Assembly: GCA_017654935.2 (NCBI GenBank)
Contig: CM065710.1
Coordinates: 18,199,743 to 18,263,742 of the forward strand
Origin: Phymorhynchus buccinoides
Lineage: Eukaryota; Mollusca; Gastropoda; Neogastropoda; Raphitomidae
Reading direction: 5' to 3'
Length of the DNA stretch: 64,000 bases
Of the stretch, positions 59,474-64,000 are shown piece by piece. The stretch's first letter is position 1, and every line of letters starts with the position of its first letter. Under the pieces are notes generated by a model that worked only from the letters and a program-made list of their open reading frames with translations, searched no databases and was not told the DNA's origin. The position numbers were made by a program, and so were the translations under genes.

Positions 59474-59605
59474 ACTCTTTCAATCCTGCAGACCGGTTTC
59501 CCGGTTTCATGGCTTAATACCTTTCAATCCTGGAGAACGGAAAACCGTTCTGTAAGAAATAACTCCTTTCAATCCGAGAGACCGGTATTCCGGGATCGTA
59601 CTTTG
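59474..59605. repeat. Three 45-bp repeats each with a small CCGG/CCGTT hairpin
   Basis: CTTTCAATCC recurs at about 59477, 59521 and 59566. Each is followed by a short dyad: ACCGGTTTCCCGGTTT, AACGGAAAACCGTT and ACCGGTATTCCGG. The dyads differ in sequence but keep pairing. The repeats lie just after the truncated LINE. Confidence 0.7.
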
Positions 59606-59898
59606 AACTTCCCGCAATTCGCGCCATCAAAGTACATCATTTACCCATGACCCAGCCGCTAACGGGACTGTTTATGAATGGAATGTGATGCCAGACCCCC
59701 CAGCCGTTTACCCTTCCCTTTCCCCCACCCCCTCCTCCCAGCTCTGTGGGAAAGGGGTCGTTTTGAGTGAAAGCGTGTAGTAGGTGTGTACTGTGTTGTT
59801 GGCAGTGAAAATGGAAGGTGGAGATGCACTGCATGGGGATGTACAGGTTGCGTCACTTGGTGAGTGCGTGCATAAAATATACAACCTGCAACCAATAT
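59606..59898. other. No gene seen, up to the gap
   Basis: Includes a C-rich stretch (59695-59745). A short frame at 59784 runs into the gap and cannot be judged. Confidence 0.4.
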
Positions 59899-60398
59899 NN
59901 NNNNNNNNNNNNNNNNNNNNNNNNNNNNNNNNNNNNNNNNNNNNNNNNNNNNNNNNNNNNNNNNNNNNNNNNNNNNNNNNNNNNNNNNNNNNNNNNNNNN
60001 NNNNNNNNNNNNNNNNNNNNNNNNNNNNNNNNNNNNNNNNNNNNNNNNNNNNNNNNNNNNNNNNNNNNNNNNNNNNNNNNNNNNNNNNNNNNNNNNNNNN
60101 NNNNNNNNNNNNNNNNNNNNNNNNNNNNNNNNNNNNNNNNNNNNNNNNNNNNNNNNNNNNNNNNNNNNNNNNNNNNNNNNNNNNNNNNNNNNNNNNNNNN
60201 NNNNNNNNNNNNNNNNNNNNNNNNNNNNNNNNNNNNNNNNNNNNNNNNNNNNNNNNNNNNNNNNNNNNNNNNNNNNNNNNNNNNNNNNNNNNNNNNNNNN
60301 NNNNNNNNNNNNNNNNNNNNNNNNNNNNNNNNNNNNNNNNNNNNNNNNNNNNNNNNNNNNNNNNNNNNNNNNNNNNNNNNNNNNNNNNNNNNNNNNNN
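59899..60398. other. Assembly gap, exactly 500 N
   Basis: Same fixed length as the gap at 19658, so it is a scaffolding placeholder of unknown true size. Confidence 0.99.
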
Positions 60399-62464
60399 AC
60401 CCCGGTAGGTTATATAGATACAGTTTGTATACTTGTCTATGTGTAGTAGAAATAATGCTGAAACGTTTTTTCCCAGAGCAGAACGTTTTTAGGTCCGAAT
60501 GGAGATGACCATGGTCCTTTAATATATATACTGTAGTAGTGGAATAGAATTCCACAGAGTGCCACCAGAGTATATCATGCTGGGTTTTGAAGAGGTCGAT
60601 TCTAGGGTTTCTTATAAGTATATTATTTGTAATATCTTATTTTAATGTACTCTGTGTTGACCTTGTTTTGTCTGCGGGTGAATATATATTGCTATGTTTG
60701 TGCTTATGCCTACGGATGTACTGTATTAAGCTAGGATGTATGTAGCTTTTGTGTATTCCTTTAGTGGTGCTTATTTTTGTATCTTATTTTAATCATTTGT
60801 AAAGTGCAAAGAGCTCTAGTTTTACTGAGAGGTGTTGCGCTATGTAAAAAAATAATATTAATAATACATATTCTTATTAGAATAATCTAATTATTATTAT
60901 TGTGATGGGGTGGTAAGGGATTTGGGATAAGGAGGAGTTGATGAGGGTGAAGATAGACACACCATGCAGGCCAGGAACATATAGGCGGAAACTAGACAGT
61001 TGTTTAGCTTTTGTTTATTTGCTAGGAAAGACTAGAAAGACAGTGCAGCAAATACATCCTGCAACAATACAAAATATACAAGCATAAAAGTAATAAACAA
61101 GAAAAGTAAACAATGATTAAGGTTTGAGTGTAGGCCTGGTTTGCCATAGCAACTCAATTTTAAAATAACATGAGGAGATACACAGTCCACAGCAGTGGAC
61201 AAGAAAAGCTTGTCACTGTATGAACTTAAAATAAGGCATGACCTAAACTGCACACTGAACAGGTATAGCCTAGCTGGGGTTTTGAAACATTAACATGAGG
61301 TTCCCCGGTTTTTTACCCTGACCCCTATGCCCTTTGTTGCTTAACCTCAATACACAAACATTTTTTTAGTGTCCATGTTATTATGTTTTAACCCAAACCC
61401 AGGGTTGTATAGGAGATGGATAACCACTGGGGAAGGCAAGCCAGTGATGTGCCTTGTTGCGAACTTCGTGTTTTTTTGCCAGGCGGGCACAGCTTTTGGA
61501 TCGTTGTTTTCCGTTTTTTGTACTTCCCGGTTCGACGTATGTTACACTTCACAAGCATGGAAGGAAAGTCCAACTATCGATGAACATTTTTTTAAAAGGG
61601 TTAAGGATTTTTTGTCGTACTTTTCCGTCAATTTTAAGAAAAAAAGTATGAATTTGAAGAATGGATCTTGAAGTATTGTTTCAAAACAAACACATTTTTT
61701 ACAATGAATCAAAAACGTCCCAAGAATCTGTCCCTTTTTTTTTTGCTTGGGGTTAAAAATGTCCGTTTGCCCCTTCAAAGTTTTTTGGCGATTGAAATGT
61801 AAAACCACAACAGGCCTACTTGTACATCCCTGCCCCAAACCCAAGCATTTGTTTAACCAACAGACATCATCAGATTTTGCTGTTGTTTTACTAAAAATGA
61901 AGACTACACATCAGAGTAGGTTGAATTAAGATCAGTTTTTTAGTAGAAGACCTGACGTAAAGGCAAATTGTGGCCTGGTAGGCTAGTAGACCTTTCCCCA
62001 AGGCAAGGCGAAAAAATGTTTTTTTTTCATACCCACTTGGGTGCCAAAGAAATATAAAACAAAGTAACACACAATTTTTTTTAGTTTTTTTTTAAACAAT
62101 CGAAACGAATCAATAAAACAGATGTGATGAACTAATATTATGAAACGAACGACAAGGAAATAACCCCTAGGACCAAATATAACCTATACCATGTTATTAC
62201 AAAAACAAACAAACCCATGTTTTACATTTTTCCATACAAATCATTCGAAAAGAACTTGTTTTTTTTATACTGTAACAAAGTTGCTTTTAAGTTGTTTATG
62301 TATCAAAAGTTTCTTATTTTTTTTAGGAAAACAAAGCATTAAATTTATATGCATTTGGTCGCACAAATTTTTTTATTGCCTATCTACTCTACTTGTCAAC
62401 TGAAGCGACAAGCTGATCGCAAATTTGACAAGCGCCTTAGCACGGTCAAATTTGAATATCTTGT

Positions 62465-63060
62465 GACTACAAAGGAGACACGCAATTACATGTCTGCTGA
62501 CACGACAACAATGGGTGTCAAAACTAGCGAATTGGAGCCGTCTGTCGGCAGATTGAACCGTCTGCTTTGAACACAATTCTTGTGACTAGTAAACTGTTCT
62601 ATGAATAATTAGTGCGAGTGGGCTCGTCACATTATTATTATTAGTATGTAGTAGTAGTAGTATTATTATTGTTTTCATGAAGAATGGGAAAGAGAAGAAA
62701 AGATGGAGAAGGGCATGTGAAGACTAGAGAGAGGAGACTGTTTAAAGATTTTTTTAAAAAGAATTTTGAATAAGATGTTGTGACGAATTTGAATAGATGT
62801 TTGTGAACAAAGGAGACATGCAATTACATCGTTTCCTCTGCTGACACGACAACAATGGGGGTGTCAAAACTATGCGAAATTGCAATTCGAGCCGTCTGTC
62901 TTGCAGATTGAACCGTCTGCTTTGAACAATCTTGTGCACTAGTAAACTGGGCCTATGAATTAATTAGTGGCGAGTGTGGTCTCGGTCACATTATTTTATT
63001 ATTAGTATTAGTAAGTAAATTAGTAATAGTAATTGTTATTAGTATTTTCCGTTCATTGTA
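62465..63060. repeat. Local tandem duplication inside copy C
   Basis: The GGAGACACGCAATTACAT...AGCCGTCTGTC...TTGAACCGTCTGCTTTGAAC segment appears at about 62470-62590 and again at about 62810-62930, each followed by CACATTATT and (AGT)n-like sequence. B has it once (31530-31640). Confidence 0.75.
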
Positions 63061-63864
63061 AGCCATGGTGAATAAGAGTAGAACAGGAGGAAGGAGAAGA
63101 GATGGAGAGGAAAGGGGAAAAGGATTTGGAAGGCGAGTTTTATATGAGAGAGAGAAAGAGAGGAGGCTTTTTAATAGAATTTTTTTTTTAAAATTGAAAG
63201 AGAAGGTGGAAGAGAGGAGTGGTAGAGGGGTGGGGGGTCGGGACTGATGGGAGAGAATGAGAGATGAGGATGGGAGTTGTTTTGGAGTTGAGAATGAGAG
63301 AGAGAGAGGAGTTTTTTCTAAGAGCTCCGGAGGATAGAGAGATTGAGAGGCTAGAGAAGAGAAATAGAATGAGAGAGGGTGAAGATAAAGAAGAGGGAGG
63401 TAAGGGAGGACAAATTGATACATTTAGCTGGTTATGGTATGTAGTAAAGAACAGGACAGTACGAAAATGGATATAGTATGGGTTAGTATAGGTGGATATG
63501 ATTGGAAGAAAGAGGGAGAGTGGTGGTGGTAACGAGATAAAGGTGAGAAGGGAAACACAAAGAGACAAGAGAGAATAAAACGAATATGCATTATTATAGT
63601 AAGAAGAAGAAAAAAACCGATGTCTGTTGACGTCACAACACTCACAATTAACATGAGCCAAAAGTAATGCATTCAGTAAAGAATACAAACAGTTGATGCT
63701 TCACAAATGGCTGTGAAACAAAGCACTGCACAATGATCATGTAACACTGTATCATGGCAAAATCATTTATAGTGATAACACACACAGCATTTGTTGTAGA
63801 TCGAAAATGTGTTAACAAATCGTCAGTGAAAACCCCAGTTAGTAGTTTTAGTTTCAATTGAACG

Positions 63865-64000
63865 CAGTTGGAACCCCGCTGCGTGAAATTAACGGCCACC
63901 TCTGTATCCGCTTGGCCACCTCTCAGTATTCCCGGACAAGTTTAACTCTAGTCTTTCTTCCCGTCTTGGTTGTTTATTACTATAAAAAAAAAGTCTTCAG
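63865..64000. mobile_element. Tigger/pogo-like MITE (copy C, cut by window end)
   Basis: Starts CAGTTGGAACCCCGCTG, the same element as at 32351-32538 with small insertions. The right end lies outside the window. Confidence 0.6.

Larger units (their letters stand above)
60399..64000 (+). repeat. Duplicated block, copy C, insertion-rich
   Basis: Collinear with 29660-32460 of copy B but containing many extra one-to-four-base insertions, often lengthening homopolymers. For example GCCTTGTTGCGAACTTCGTG at 61450 compares with GCCTTGTGCGAACTCGTG near 30650, and TTTTTTT replaces TTT at several places. It ends in the 188-bp MITE (from 63865), cut by the window end. At several sites it shares variants with A and not B. 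No gene is present. Confidence 0.85.

Noticed and set aside
59659..60555. Frames spanning the second N gap
   Set aside because: They consist mostly of undetermined residues, and the flanks belong to different contigs.

Overview
The window is animal nuclear DNA, probably from a marine invertebrate and most plausibly a mollusc. There are no bacterial-style genes. It holds a spliced host gene with phase-1 exons, five kinds of retroelement (L2-like, CR1-group, I-like and RTE-like LINE remnants plus Penelope and Gypsy fragments), several palindromic DNA elements, and very abundant (CT/GA)n and (CA/TG)n tracts. The taxon is an inference from element types and from an F-type-lectin-like gene; no single sequence proves it. 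Two runs of exactly 500 N divide the window into three contigs (1-19657, 20158-59898, 60399-64000).

Contig 1 begins with an inverted copy (A) of a block that recurs at 29.66-33.24 kb (B) and 60.4-64 kb (C). It then enters a 33-bp minisatellite array (about 3.9-8.4 kb). Further right are unassigned sequence, simple repeats, a Penelope-like GIY-YIG fragment with a hammerhead-like motif, an 8-bp-TSD hAT-like element, a 5-copy tandem repeat, and a decayed L2-like LINE on the minus strand that runs into the first gap.

Contig 2 opens inside a second 33-bp array in the opposite orientation (20.16-25.56 kb). After it come a degenerate flank, a 1.57-kb foldback element and block B. From 33.4 to 50.1 kb lies the only convincing host gene: three minus-strand, phase 1-1 exons encoding both halves of an F-type-lectin (fucolectin) fold followed by a short Cys-rich module. 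Its 13.4-kb intron is mostly nested mobile DNA: a CR1-group LINE inserted in a CA microsatellite, and a TG...CA-bounded element split by a TTAA-associated palindromic element that is itself split by an L2 LINE. From 51 to 59.5 kb are a smaller relative of that palindrome, a Gypsy integrase tail followed by a zinc-finger/Lys-Glu-rich reading frame, and two I-like LINE remnants. One of these is interrupted by an 862-bp insert with a 12-bp target-site duplication.

Contig 3 is block C. It is collinear with B but carries many one-to-few-base insertions typical of unpolished long reads.

The long open frames in the minisatellites and microsatellites are compositional artefacts: the 33-bp unit is an exact multiple of 3 with no stop in four frames. 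The most notable structural signal is that copy A from about 2.09 to 3.89 kb reads as an interleaving of sequences that are separate in B, as though two different sequences had been blended. I see no convincing new biochemical system. The novelty lies in repeat architecture, nested palindromic elements and the lectin-like gene.
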